Source of the DNA: Chelydra serpentina
Taxonomy: Eukaryota; Chordata; Testudines; Chelydridae
Assembly (NCBI GenBank): GCA_037349315.1
Contig: JBAIAC010000057.1
Span: forward strand, 8,215,501 to 8,279,500
Direction: 5' to 3'
DNA length: 64,000 nt
Part shown: one piece after another, positions 39,901 to 51,639 of the stretch
Position numbering within the stretch: position 1 is the first letter of the stretch
Layout of the letters: each line of letters opens with the position of its first letter
Notes under the pieces: generated by a model
What the model was told of the DNA's origin: nothing
Databases searched by the model: none
What the model saw: only the letters and a program-made list of their open reading frames with translations
Position numbers and translations under genes: made by a program

Positions 39901-42900
39901 GGCCTGAGAGCTGTGGAGACCAGACTCTGTCAATCCAGTTGCTTTCGCATCGCCCTGCCAATGTGTCTTAACCCTGACTAGAAGAGGTCACCTGTAGGGG
40001 TAAAGGAGAGTTCAGTCTCTGTGGCTTTGGTCTCTCTGCTGGATCTGCCATTAAAGTTGTCATTTGTGAAGATGATTTTTGTGAATGTGGACTCCTCTCA
40101 AACTACCAATCTCATTTCACATGGGGACCCCAAAATGACCATCACATGATAACTTTAGTCGCTACAGACCTAGGCCAGATCTGCACCAGCAGTAGAGCTG
40201 GGTGGAAAACTTTTCTCATCCTGCAAAATATTTTTAAGATTTAAAAAAAAAAAAAAAAAAAAAGTGTCTCAAACTGGGGCAAAGTCAAAATCTCAAGATA
40301 TTCATGAACTGAAAACCCCCCTTCTCCCTCTTCCCCATTTCAGGTCAATCAAAACATTTCATGTTGATAGTTTTAAAACATTTTGTTTCCATGTCAACAT
40401 TTTCTTCTTTATTTCAGTCTAATTAGCTTGAATTTCTAAATGAAAAAAAGTCATTGCAGACCGAAAAACTGGAATTTTTAAATGTTGATGATTTAGGGGG
40501 AAAAAAATCCCCCAACATTTTTAAAGTCAGAAAATTCATCCAACTTAGCCCTGTTTTGCCAACAGTTTTGTTTATGACAAATCTGCATTTTTCACCAACA
40601 ACAAAAAAAAAAAAGCCTACAAAATTCTTGAAAAATTCCCCACCAGCCTAGCACTTCAGGATTCCTATTCTTGTGAACCAATCCCCTGAGCCATCAGCAT
40701 AAGTTTTGTGAGGACACCTTTTGGCCAGCTTTCTGCAAGATCTTCCAGCAGGTCATAGCCCGCAAAATCCCACTTTAGTTAGCACCTGTCAGAAACTCTT
40801 GCTGTACTGACACACAGTAGTTATTGCTACATATCTAATGATGGGGCAGTAATTAACTCAAAGCCAAAAATCAAGATGAAGCTATGAGCAAATGAAAAAA
40901 CAGTTAGGAAAAGTTTCAGCAGTTTGTTGTGCTGCTCCCGGTGCCTTCACATTTTTAGATTACACAACAAAATCATTAGGGCCGTAAAGAATATGACAAG
41001 AACACTTAAAGGTATTTAAAAAGCAGAATGGAGGTGGTGATTTACCTCTGATGTCCTAACAACATTGGATGAATTTGGTTGCCGCAGCAGCAGGACAATA
41101 TTTATGCTTGCCTCTTCTATAGCCCATTCCATCTTAAGACCTCAAAGCATTTTACAAACATTCATGAATTAAGCCTCCCAACTGAGTTGGGTATAGATGG
41201 GGAAACTGGGGGGGGGGGGGGAACGGGGACAGAAATGGGGATGAACCACAGATCTCCTGACTCCCAATTGGGTGACTCAGGCACAAAACCATTCCTTTCC
41301 TGTCTAGGAAAGAGGGAAGGAGGAAGAGAGCTCCAGAGTTATACTATCTGGTACTGATTGGGTGGTATCTGATATTTTGCTTGTATCCTGGCCATGTGTT
41401 GTGATTGCCAATGGAGTCTTCTTACACTTAAAAGTAGATGAGATGTTGGAACTGTAAATGTCTTTGCCATATACTCTATGTGTAAACAGCAGTAGTATTC
41501 TGTCACGGAGTCACCGGGGTGATGCTCTGGAACTACTCCAAGCCTGCCAGGACTCTGGGGGAGCCTCCTCTCTCTGAACAGACTGTCTCCAGGGGAAGCA
41601 GCTTACACAGCTTCGACCTTCCTGGGTCTGACCTCGAGCATTCAGCATCCCCTTCCACACCGTGCGGTTCCCGCAGGGAGTCCGCACAGGCGGGGCTCCT
41701 GGGGAAGCCAGAGGGCCCTGCACCCCAACTCTGCAGTCAGATGGGATTCTCAGCCAGCCGGTAAAACAGAAGGTTTATTAGTCGACAGAGCACAACGTAG
41801 GGCAGAACGTGTTAGCACAGAATCAGTAACTTTCAGCCAAGTCCATCTTGTGGGGAGGGGAGGCCAGAGCCAGGTCCTCCCCCTGAGCCCCAAGCCAGCC
41901 GAGACTGACTCGCTTCCAGCTGCCTGGCAAAAGTCACACATGCTTATTCCCACCACCTAGACATTGGTGCAATACACTGGGAAACTGAGGCACACACAGC
42001 ATTCATTGAAAACAGTAAGACTCACATTCAACGTAGGGTGACCAGACAGCAAATGTGAAAAATCGGGACAGGAGGTGGGGAGTAATAGGAGCCTATATAA
42101 GAAAAAGAACCAAAACTCGGGAATGTCTCTATAAAATTGGGACATTTGGTCACCTAACACAACATAACAAGAGAAAATCCCCACTTCGTCACATATTCCA
42201 TAATTCAATCAATGCTCAAAAACTAGCTAATGGATGAAGGATTTTGTTTTGTTTGGGGGAAGACGGAAGAAAAGGTAGAGGATATCCATTAAGAAAAGAG
42301 CAGAGGTCATGAATTCTATGATCATTAACAACATATGTCGCTACAAGTTAAAACAATGATATACAGTTAGCAAATGGCATGTCTCATGATATAAACTGAT
42401 CTCCTCAATGAACTGGGAGGAATATTTCCCTTGAATGTACAATGTGCAGTAGGATGGTATTGGCCACTGCTCGAGGTAAGACAATGGAGTATATGGAGAA
42501 GCTGTGTGATTGCTTATGGGTAGGACAGGAAGTAGGATATCAGGCCAGATGGACCAGTGGATTTGATGCAATCACTCTGTGCTTCAGTTCCCCATCCATA
42601 AAATGGGGATAAGACCACACCTCTCTACCTCACAGAGGTGTTGTGAGGATAAACACTCTGAGGCACTCAGATCCTATGGTAATGGGGCAATAGAAGGAAG
42701 GTAACTAGATCAATAGATGGCAAAATGCAGTTAAAATTACAAAGCCAACAATGAAATAACAAAAAGTCGTGCCAGCGTGACTGTGCTGCTGGGTAAATAT
42801 ACCAAAAAACAGGAACAATTACCTTAGCCACAGCACTCAGAGATGCTACATTAAGAGTAAACGATCCATTCTAGGACGTATGAATTACCTGTGCAGGCTG

Positions 42901-45900
42901 ATTTTCATTTTTCCTGCTGAGGAACTAAACAAAAATCCTTCCACAAGCACAGCCCACTGAACTCCAAGTGCAGCAATTAGCAGGTTGAATCCAGTGCTGC
43001 TAAATCCATATCTTTTCAAGAAGGCCAGGAGGAAGCCAAATCCAAAAATCACCAGGACGTTGACATCTTGAAATGCTGCATGACAGAGGAACCAAGAAAT
43101 CAGTCAAGTTATCAATACAGACCAGACTCCAGATTAACATCACAGCAGTGATCAATAAACCTGCTGACAATTAATAACTGTCTCAGAGTTATCCTCATAC
43201 ATTCTGCTGGAAAAGGAGGGGGGTGCAAGACCGTGCTGGACTGAAGGGTGAAGAGACCATAAAGTTGGGACAGGAAGGGAGATATACAATAATAACAGTG
43301 CATTTCAAGAGCACTATTTATCAGGGGACAAAGCCTTTTATATTAATCCATACTGCCCCCCACCCTCTGTGAGGGAGGTCTTCTTCATCTGGAAAATTAG
43401 GATAATATGTGAGGCACAAGAAGGTTTAGTGTCTTGACCAAGATCAGAAGAGCTGGGAATGGAGGCTGGGCGGTAGTACAGTCTAGATCATGAGGCACTG
43501 GACTGGGACGCGGGAGTTCTGGATTTTACTCCCGACTGTCTTTGACCTGATGTGTAACCTTAGGCTTCCACTTCCGCACTCTGTGCCTCTGTTTCCCCTC
43601 CCATCTTCTCTCTGTCTTGTCTATTTAGATTGCAAACTAAGCATTACAAAAATGTGAAGATGTTTATAAGCACAATGAAAAACAGAGGCGGTAATATGTT
43701 TATGAGAGCACTGGTAGTTGCTTTAAAATGATCCCTTGCAGTCAGCCAGTAAAAACAAAGGACCCCATTCTGTTCTCCGTTACACAAAACCAAATTAGCA
43801 GGATTGGCACAGAAGTGACTGGGAACCAATTTGGGCCAAGATCTGTAGAGAGTCTTGTCTTGTTTCATTTTGAAAACACTAACCCCCTCCTTTTCAAAGT
43901 GGGCCACTAGTCCTATTTTCACCATTACAGGAGGAGTGCTGTATTTGAGATAATATTCAGCTAAGCAGAACTGCTCTCTACGGCAACTCTGTTTGCTAAG
44001 AAATGTTTCTTTGGAACAGAGTCCCCTTATCAAGGCACAGGCAGTGTCTCTGCTCCTTGTTGATTTTAAACCCCACCTTACACATACACACCAACCACAC
44101 ACACCCAGCCTCCTACGTCTTGCCTGAAACATCTCAAGCCTGTTTTATGATGTACAAATTCAAAGTGACTACTAAAAGGGGCCAACCATATTATGACAGA
44201 GTTTGTAATATACCGGGGAAAGGTCCTCACAAAAAGATCGGAAACCCTTGATTCTGCAGACACTTACACAAATGAGTAGTTTCATCAAAGCCAGGGGGAC
44301 TACTCCCAATGCATCGAGTTACTCAGACACAAATGTTTGCTGCATCAGGCCTTAGATTGCCCTTTCTATGCCGTTATTTTTGCTGCATCCAAAAAACATT
44401 CTAGACACTTCACCGGAAAGACATGGTCCCTACTCTGAAGAACTTACAATGTGATTTTAGATGGGACGCAGTGAATGAGAGAAGCAAACAAGGAGGAGGG
44501 GAAAGGACAAGGGTTACAAGAGTGTTGTGGCTGTGTTGGCCCCAGGATATTAGAGACACAAGGTGGGTGAGGTAATTTCTTATTGGACCAACTTCTGTTG
44601 AGGAAAGAGACAAGCTTTTGAATTACACAGAGGTCTTCTTCAGGCCTGGGAAAGGTACTCAGAGTGTCACAGCTAACAGCAGTAAGATCACATGGCATGT
44701 GCATCTCCTGGGCAGTGAATGTAAAGTGTCTGTTTTTTTAATGAATAATTATTAATTATTATTGACTCACCTATTGTGAACACCAGGAAAGAGGTGAGTC
44801 ATAAGGACTGTAAATGAGCAGAAGGTAGTAGTTTGGTGAAGTGCATGGGCCATGTGCAGGAGGTAGCATGGGAAAAATGCAGAGATGGCTAGAGAAGAGA
44901 ATGAACACTGAGGCTGGAACCACTGGAGAAGTGGAAGGAGATATACTATGTATAAATCTCTGTATCCCTAGGTTTGGTAGCCCCAGCATGTGTGCTAACA
45001 GGTATATTCTTAGGTCGATGTGCAGGTTTCTACACTTCATAGCAAGGATTAAAGCAAATTGATGGGGGGGGCAGATGCAAGTTTGTGGCTTTTGAGTAAT
45101 TCACATACAAAAATATTAAATGAACCCAACTCAGTGCATGACCATGGGCAAGTCACATCCCCTTTCTGCACTTCAGTTTTCCCCATCTGTAAAATGGGAG
45201 TAATAAAACTTACCTACCTATTTTACAAGGAAGTCATGAGGATTAATTGGTTAATATTTGTACAGCACTTTAGACAGGTTACACGCTATATATGTTCTCA
45301 TAATGGCTAATATATATCTTCAATAAATGTAGAAAACACATTTCTCAGATGCAGGAGTGTGTACAAAGGATTCAATGCTTACACCATAAGACAATCACCA
45401 ACGTATTATTAAAATAAGAAAAAGGGCTACTTTTGCCTGCCAGTACACATTTGATAACAAATCTGAGCTGGCTCTTGGCCTTATAACAGCCCAAAATCCT
45501 TGGGGAAGGCTGGATCCAGTTTCTGAACTTCACTGCTCAGACTCACCCCTAATTTTATCCATTCCTACTAGCTGTCATACTGTTTCAGTCCTTAAGCCTG
45601 ATTCTTTGTTGCTCTGCACATTGTGCATTCATTTGCACCAGGCTTTCATCCATACTGATTTTTTATTATTATTTTATATTATCATAGTTCCAAGATCCCC
45701 AGTCTTGTACCTGAACCCATTGTGCTAGGCACTGTACTAACACAGAACAAGATGGTCTTTCCCCCACAAAGAGCTTACAATGCACATATGAGACAACAGG
45801 TGGATACAGACCAGGGAGGGAGCACAAGAACACAATTTAGTAGTATTTGACACCCACTTTGGCCTGGTATACATGACTGCAGAAGGTGCAAGGCAACAGA

Positions 45901-46179
45901 GTATTTAAAGGGAAGTACCCACACTGTATTTGCACTTACAGCTGTCAGATGTACAGCACTGTTCAAAACAAGCTCATATGCAACCAAATAAAAGCACACC
46001 CTGAACCCTACCTTTAACAACAGGCTTGCAAACTTACCAGGATAGATTTCAAGGTCTTTTGACGTTCTTCCATGTTCGTTTGAAAAGCAAAACCAAAATA
46101 TGAGGATAAAGGCAGTTTCCAGAAAGAGTATGAGCCCAGGCAGACCACATCGGAGACTGGGGGGATAGTCAGAACCCAT
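27906..46179 (-). CDS. RHCE: Rh blood-group family protein (RHCE/RHD orthologue), 10 exons
   Basis: A twelve-pass membrane protein of the Rh/Amt superfamily, in mammals part of the erythrocyte Rh complex with RhAG. Exons in transcript order: 46179-46038, 43066-42889, 39005-38855, 37945-37798, 32850-32684, 32334-32197, 32004-31874, 30802-30723, 28704-28631, 27932-27906. All are GT/AG with matching phase; 411 residues (human 417). Exons of 151, 148, 167, 138, 80 and 74 bases equal the human lengths as I recall them. Signatures: NLLIAALGVQWAVL, LFLWMFWPSFNS, NAVCNTYYAVAVS, HAALAGGVALGFSAP, KYFDDQAYWE and the C-terminal FPHLAYGF. His168 (MHVHIFGTYFG) occupies the first twin-histidine position of Amt/Rh channels; Phe327 (CGVHYTFGLPG) replaces the second. 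The symbol is assigned by position; the gene is equally co-orthologous to human RHD. Confidence 0.95.
28264..28390 (+). mobile_element. Penelope-like element 3' tail
   Basis: Contains GCATCTGAAGAAGTGGG, CCCACGAAAGCTTATGCC, a short gap, and the end ACACAGCTACCCTTTGATAC. It lies in RH intron 9 (between exon 9 and the last exon), antisense to the gene. Confidence 0.75.
29470..29581. mobile_element. Short Harbinger-like fold-back MITE
   Basis: It starts GGTCTCGATCCTGCAAG and ends CCTGCAGGAGTGAGGCC (inverted ends), and is flanked by TTA on both sides (29467-29469 and 29582-29584). 112 bases, non-coding, in RH intron 8. Confidence 0.65.
29949..30127 (+). mobile_element. tRNA-derived SINE with CR1 tail (tortoise Pol III/SINE)
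   Basis: The tRNA-like head carries an A-box (GATAGTTCAGTGG) and B-box (GTGAGTTCAATCC). The body has GGCAAAAATTGGGGATTGG. The tail is the CR1 3' end, GACTAGATCACCTCC ... CCAACCCTGATATTC, ending in two ATTCTATG units. This family is characteristic of turtles. Confidence 0.9.
32391..32505. repeat. Short fold-back repeat, copy 1
   Basis: Outer arms AAATTCACCCTG and GGGGTGAATTTCACCC, and inner arms CACTTAAGCCCT and AGGGCTTAAGTG. A related copy lies at 35841-35950. Copy 1 is only about 60 bases from the RH exon 6 acceptor side. Confidence 0.6.
33995..34276. mobile_element. TA-flanked DNA transposon, non-autonomous
   Basis: The ends are CTCTTGCGGGAATTCTG and, reversed, CTCCTGGGGGAATTCTG, each next to a TA dinucleotide (33993-33994 and 34277-34278), as in Tc1/mariner-type insertions. 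In RH intron 4. Confidence 0.7.
35808..35840. repeat. GT/GA microsatellite
   Basis: A run of GT repeats passes into GAGT and GA repeats immediately left of the fold-back repeat at 35841. Confidence 0.85.
35841..35950. repeat. Short fold-back repeat, copy 2
   Basis: AATTCACCCTGGTGCAGCAC, CCACTTAAACTC, AAGCTTAAGTG and TGAATTTCAT match the copy at 32391-32505 in order and spacing. Confidence 0.6.
36155..36327 (+). mobile_element. tRNA-derived SINE with CR1 tail (tortoise Pol III/SINE)
   Basis: Second copy: GGATAGCTCAGTGGTTTGAG (A-box), GTGAGTTCAATTC (B-box), GGCAAAAATTGGGG, and the CR1-type end CCAACCCTGATATTCTATGA. The tail has only one terminal ATTCTATGA. In RH intron 4. Confidence 0.9.
38090..38625. 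repeat. Old unclassified dispersed repeat
   Basis: The motif ACATGGTCCCTGCTCCAAGGA is shared, with variations, by sequences near 44425, 45755 and 49080 in this window, so it belongs to a dispersed family. I cannot assign it to a named family. The open frames over it are not credible genes. Confidence 0.4.
41501..42193 (-). mobile_element. Solo LTR with 5-bp TSD, minus orientation
   Basis: On the minus strand the element runs TGTGACGAAGTGGGG ... GACTCCGTGACA, i.e. TG to CA, with an AATAAA at 41779-41774. TATTC lies on both sides (41496-41500 and 42194-42198), a perfect 5-bp target duplication. No internal region or second LTR is present, so it is a solo LTR. It is in RH intron 2 in the same sense as RH and carries a nested MITE (42036-42154). 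The ERV-versus-Gypsy class cannot be told from the LTR alone. Confidence 0.85.
42036..42154. mobile_element. Complete TA-flanked MITE nested in the LTR
   Basis: Inverted ends: GGGTGACCAGACAGC on the left and TTTGGTCACC on the right, with TA on each side (42034-42035 and 42155-42156). It contains GGAGCCTATATAAG as in the truncated copy at 421-515. Insertion followed the LTR, since it interrupts it. Confidence 0.85.
42575..42690 (+). mobile_element. MIR SINE fragment
   Basis: CTGTGCTTCAGTTCCCC, AAAATGGGGATAAGACCAC and GTGTTGTGAGGATAAACAC follow the 3' half of the MIR consensus. In RH intron 2. Confidence 0.7.
43466..43645 (+). mobile_element. MIR SINE, near full length
   Basis: A tRNA-like head (GGCACTGGACTGGGACGCGG), TTCTGGATTTTACTCCCG, then GACCTGATGTGTAACCTTAG and CTCTGTGCCTCTGTTTCCCC follow MIR in order. 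In RH intron 1. Confidence 0.75.
44527..44650 (-). mobile_element. Penelope-like tail, second family
   Basis: On the minus strand: GCCTGAAGAAGACCTCTG, AAAAGCTTGTCTC, CAGAAGTTGGTCC, ACCTCACCCACCTTG and a ...CAACACAGCCACAAC end. It is a different subfamily from 9541 and its relatives; a further short piece is at 50816-50890. Confidence 0.65.
45143..45290 (+). mobile_element. MIR SINE 3' half
   Basis: GGGCAAGTCACATCCCC, CTGTAAAATGGGAGTAATAA and ATATTTGTACAGCACTTTAG follow the MIR core and tail in order. Confidence 0.65.
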
Positions 46180-46490
46180 CGTACGTTAGCTCTAGTGTTA
46201 AAAACACACACATGAATAGTTTTCTTCTATACAAACGTTCCACCAACCTCAAACCAAAAGTTGGGGGGTGAGGAGGGAATAAAAGCTTCAATGTGATAAG
46301 AAAGCCCAAGAGGCGTTAGCAAGAAATAGCTCCTTATCTAAGGCAGGTCAGGAGTGCAAGCCCGCAGCCGCGAACATCGGTTGAGTCAAGCAGATCTGTG
46401 ACATGCAAGAGTATGTATATTTAAATGGCAAAATTCTGGTGTGTCAGAGCCCTCTTCACCGGCTGCACCGACTGCTGGTGGGCCTTATCG
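46180..46490 (-). promoter_or_regulatory. RH upstream region with GATA motifs
   Basis: Upstream of the RH start codon three GATAAG/CTTATC sites occur at 46295-46300, 46333-46338 and 46484-46489. GATA1 sites are expected at erythroid RH promoters, and this is the likely promoter, but short motifs like these are common by chance. Confidence 0.4.
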
Positions 46491-49400
46491 GTTAGCTGGG
46501 TTACAATTAAAGAGAGGCACGAACTGGAACATGGGAGTTTTGCCATTGATTTCAATGGAGCCAGCATGTGACCTTGAATCTGAACCCGTCCCCATATTGA
46601 GGAAGGAAATATTCTAATCCAGGGGCCTAATTCGTGAGTCAGTTTGGGTTGCTTTGTGTCAATATCCCAGCAAACAGCCTCCTTAAAAGCTGGTGGATCT
46701 AACCAGCGTATGGGACTCTCTGGGGGTGTAGAGCTACCATAGCACCTCTCCTGGCCTGTACAGAGCATGGCTGTGGCAGTGGGGACATGGCTGGAGCATC
46801 TCTAAGCCCTGGTGATCCCCAGCTGCTGGGAGCCTTTGGTAGAGCTAGCATCATTTAGAGCAGCCATGTGCCCCTGTATTCTATGCCAGGAACCGGGCCA
46901 GCACCCAACTACCCCTGACACCAGGGGAGTATAAAGGGCTCCTTTATGCCACCCTCCCACAGCTGTGGCCTAGGGCTCCTTGGGTGCAGCTGAGAATCTG
47001 ACCTCAGATCTAGATCCAAACACTACGGATCTTTTGGAAATTCAGATTCAGGATCCATCTCTAGCTGCGGAATGGCTTAAATATGACAGAGGGAGGAGTG
47101 CTCAACGCCTTGCAGGATTGGGCCTGTTGTAGTCTCAGAAAAGAGGCCTTGGATTCCTAGCTCCCTTTTTGGCCCTAGAAGCAGAGTGGTCCTTAAAGGC
47201 ACACTGGCCGGGCAGTGTGGGGGAAGCTTCCCCTGATGTTGTTTATGAAGTACCCTCTCTGGGGACAGATACATGAAGGACTTCAGGGCTCGACTGCTAA
47301 ATTCACACATACAAAGGTTTAAATGAATCCTTACCAAAATTAGGCCATTAAAAAAACAGTTAGGAAAGAAATGAAATGCACCTTCCATTCACAGGGGATA
47401 TAAAGTCCTATCCTGGGGTAAAGATGGGCTAATACAGAGGTTCTCAGCCTTTTGTTATGATGATTATTGTGTTGTTACCATTGTGCCTAGGAGCCCGTCA
47501 TGGACCAGGACCTCATTGGGCGAGGCACAGAACAAACAGAACAAAAAGAGGCTTGCTGCCCCCAAATGCTTACAACCCGAGTAATATTTTTCATATTGCA
47601 ACTGCTTTTCCATAGTGGGACCACCTCAGAGCCCCTGCATTCCCATCTAGGTGGGACCCCCTTCGCTTTGATCAAGGAAAAGTGGCCCCCAGGTGGAGAA
47701 CACCAGGGTTAGCAGACAGCACTTAATGCAATCTAGGGCATTCCAAAAGCAACATACCATTGCTGCTCTACCTCTGCCCGTTACAGTTTGGCTCAGATAA
47801 GCAGAATGATGAAGATTGCCAGACTCCAGATGTCGAGATCTGTTCAGCCTCCGCTCCCGAAACACCACTCCTGATTGATTATTTTACTGTTAGCCAGCTG
47901 GTAAACACAACGCTTATGCTTTGTGATCTGATTCCATCCAGGGACTTGCTTACTGCCTCCCCTAGACCAACAAGCCACTGTTAGTACTGGAAAGGGGAAT
48001 ACTTTAGAAATGAGGGTCATTCTTGCCTGTTTTAGAAATAAAACTTCTATAAAGCTCTTGACTGACTTTAAATATCTTCCTTTTCACAGAGAAGCACTGT
48101 ACCTTGCTTGGTTAAAGACTGTTTGGGTGTGGTGAATGGACAAATCAACTAGTCTGGAATCGGAACATGCTTTTCACATCTTTCAGTAACCTGCACCTTA
48201 TTATGCACAACTAGTCCAAGAGCCAATAGTAATAATGCACCGTGAAATAACGACTTCCAAAGGTGTGAGACCGCTGTCATCCATCCTAAATGATCCCACC
48301 ATTGGTTTACAAACTGCTTAAGAATCTAGCGGCACACATACGCAAATCAATTCTCCCACCACTAAAATGCACACACCTCTAGGAAGAAACATGGCAATTC
48401 TTGAACAGAGCACAGCAATGTTACACAAGAGCTTAGGGTGGGAAGCGAAGAACAATACTAGTAGTCAATGGTGCTACAGGGGGAATGTAAGGAGACTTAA
48501 CATGATAATTCTTCAAGTTGGAGTTTGGCTGAGCTAACACCCATTATGCTGGGGGTTGGGTGAAACCAGGTTGAAGCTGGTGGGCAGCAACAATTAATTA
48601 ATTAAGCTCCCATATGGGATAGTTGAAACAATAGGAGTCACTACCCAAAACACAGATGACCTGCAAGGTCATTTGAATTATCTGAGTGGAAGTTTTTCAC
48701 TGGGGCTTGGAACTGTGAGAAAAGAAATGGTCCCGTTTGATTCCTACTATGAACAGGAAACTAGGACTTAGTGTACAGTCTTTGCAAATAATCAGGAGTG
48801 CGTCAAAAAAATAGCTAACTGTCATCAATTTCTTCTCCCAACAGAAACAACCTGCAAGACCCCTAATATTGGCTCACTGCTCAGGTCAAACAGGGTAGCA
48901 ACATTATGTACTGAGTGCCATCAATGCGCTCAGTGCTGTACAATGAGGCGGACGAGATGGCCCCGCCTCAAGGATTTTACAATCAAAGTTAAACGGACAA
49001 TGCATCTTAGCCACATAATAAGGATGACCAGACTAAGACCTTACTGTGCTAGGCACTGTACAAACCCAGAACAAAAACATGGTCCCTGCCACAAAGACCT
49101 TACAATTTAATTAATAATTGACCCAATTCATTGAGAAGTAGCTATCAGAGAAACCAAGACTTCAGCAGGAACTGAGAGCACTCAGAACCTTGCAAGATCA
49201 CACTATGCATCTCATTGCTACACACAATGTGCTGAAAGAGATTGAAAAGCAGCACAAGAGTGGCATCTGCAAAGTTTCAGAGAAGATCAGCTTTGAATAG
49301 CATCTCCAAAGGGCAATGGTAGTGTGCACCTTGAGGGTATTTTGGAGGTGTGTAAAGTTCTTCTTTGGTGAAATTGGTGGAGATAATATTGCACGCCTAT

Positions 49401-50221
49401 GCCCAAGAGACAGAAGCAGTGTATATGAATGGGGAGAAAGCCACCTACTGGCAAAGAAAAAAAATACCAGCCAGGCATATGTACATTGTAAATTCTAGGA
49501 AATAGCAGGGTAGAGCCAACATCTGACCCACATTTGGCAGGTGATCCAGGCAAATTCACTGACATCCACAAATCCTCCCAAAGCGCTCTCATCAGCCACC
49601 TTTAGCAGGACAGAGGATCCATGCACACTCTAGACCCATCAAAACAGAATGGGAGTAGAAGTGGCAGCAGGGAGAGACAAGAGAAGAAAGGACAAAGAAT
49701 ACACACAAAAACAAACAGTGAAGAGAAAACGATGTGGGGAAAGGTCAGATCAGAAAAGAAAAGCATCTAGAATGTAAAAGTGAAGAACAGGAAGGGAAAG
49801 ACAAGCAGGGGGGAAAGGAAGGGCAACATTTTGAACGTATGATTTAAGATTGATTTGGCTATTAAGTGAAAATTTTCCCAGCTCAAAGGGGAAGGAGGTG
49901 ACAGTCTTTCTGCAGACTAAGCTCACATTGCATACTACTGATCACTGTCACATAGTTTGTGAAAGGCTCCCAGGGAAGGTGATGCAAGAGAGAGAAATGC
50001 AAAGTAAGGATGTCAAAGTCAACATGCTCGAGTGCTCAGGTAAGTGTTGTTATTATTATCCCCATTTTAGAAACGAATGGAGAGACTGAAGTACAACATT
50101 TAAGAGATTCACCCAAAATGCACAGTACAGCCCCAGTCCTGCAAGGAGCTCCAAACAGCACACCACCTTCACTCAGACACGTGCCCAGACAGATCTCAGG
50201 GAAGCATCAGGGCTTCAGTTA
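46491..50221. other. Intergenic between RH and MACO1, no gene seen
   Basis: The sequence holds old SINE-like pieces (47455-47600, 48900-49110) sharing AGGCACTGTACAAAC and ACAAAGACCTTACAAT motifs, and AG-rich sequence at 49600-49830. Short open frames have no recognisable product. Confidence 0.5.
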
Positions 50222-50364
50222 GGTCTTGGCTGCACAAGAAAGTTGTGAGTTTAGAGACTGATTTAGTTAAATTGATACACCCCCCTTGTGTGGACACTTA
50301 TTTGGCTTTAAAAGTATTTTATATCAACTGAATTTAAGTCTGTTCTTATTTCACAGTCAAGGCC
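50222..50364. mobile_element. Harbinger-like MITE with TTA TSD
   Basis: Ends GGTCTTGGCTGCAC and, reversed, GGCCTTGACTGTGA, with TTA on both sides (50219-50221 and 50365-50367). 143 bases, non-coding. Confidence 0.65.
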
Positions 50365-50815
50365 TTAGAATTAGACCCAGACCCAGGAGCAGAACCCAGT
50401 AATCCCAACTCCCAGTCATTTTGCTCTAACCAAACAGACATTTACTAGTATCTTTGACAATCGTTAACAATGGAATGGCCAAGAGGGAAAGACATATACA
50501 CTAAGCAAAGCAGACAGGGAATTTACCCGTCTCAAAACTAGTGCATCACATCCTACATGCTGCTACTTGGGTCTCCAATATAACTTCCTTCTCATCTCAT
50601 TCTTATCAGCTTTATTCAATATAGACATACTACCCAAGCTGCTACATAACACTAAGTGAACGCCCCAAATCCTCTCCCAGCATGCCAGCAGCCCAGGGTA
50701 AATCCTGGGAAAGTCCCAGGATTTCCAAATCCTGATCAAGACCCTGCAGAGGAATCAGGTTATTGCGGTGTACAGATGTTACTGCGAGGGAGCACTAGAA
50801 ACGCTTGTACAGATA

Positions 50816-50890
50816 AGGTGTTGTAGCCATGCCGGTCCCAGGATATTAGACAAGGTTGGTGATGTGATTATCTCACCTTGTCTTTGTACA
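50816..50890 (-). mobile_element. Penelope-like tail fragment, second family
   Basis: On the minus strand it contains CACCAACCTTGTCTAATATC, CTGGGACC and GGCATGGCTACAAC, the terminal part of the family seen at 44527-44650. Confidence 0.55.
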
Positions 50891-51639
50891 GATAATACAA
50901 CAGGAGGATGCGGGACAGGCACATCCCAGGGGACACCATATTGCGCCATTCGCTCGGCCTGTCACCATTATCTGAGTATATCCATCCCCAGAGTGGGCCT
51001 GACTCCGCCACGCTCAGTGCCCTCAAAGGGGTTGGAGGGTTCCCTCAGCACCAGCGTCGATCTCCCCTACGCGTCCATGGATAGGGTTACCACACCTCCA
51101 GGGTTTTCTAGACACTGTCTCTTTTTCGAGCCTCCTTTCTCTGTCCGGTCAGATTTTTCAAACAGCAAACATCAGGGGGGTTTTCCAGAGTAGACAAGCT
51201 GCAGCTCAGAAAGAGCCCCCCACCCATTGATCCGCTCCCCTCCAACTGACTGGCCCATTCCCCTGCAAGCGGTAGCTGCCAGATCCTGCCCGCCCAGTTC
51301 TGGGGAAGGGGTCCTGCGTCTTGCGCTTGTGCCAGGCACCCTGCCCCAGTGCCAGGGAGCAACACTGCCCCCCCCCCGAGTACCCCCACCACAGGCGCCC
51401 CCAGCCGTGTCCTCTGCGCCTCTGAAAGGTGGCAACCCCAGGCCAGTGGGGGCCCTCCGCACCAGCATCGAGCTCCCCTGGGTGCCCAGGAGCAGCTCAC
51501 ACCTGGCCCTGCTGGCTGGGCAGGGAGACCACCCCCACCAGCCTAGTGCTAGGCCCCCTCCTGCCCACCTCCCATGGGCCAGGCAATTGCCACCCTTTCA
51601 AGGCTCGTCCTATGGCCCGTCAAGCCTAGGGAGGTAACC

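Noticed and set aside
41501..42193. Possible full endogenous retrovirus
   Set aside because: Only one LTR with direct flanking duplications is present; no gag, pol or env-like frames are found beside it.
43644..44132. 162-codon minus-strand open frame in RH intron 1
   Set aside because: No recognisable domain, and nothing like it is expected at this position. It is not part of the RH splice chain.
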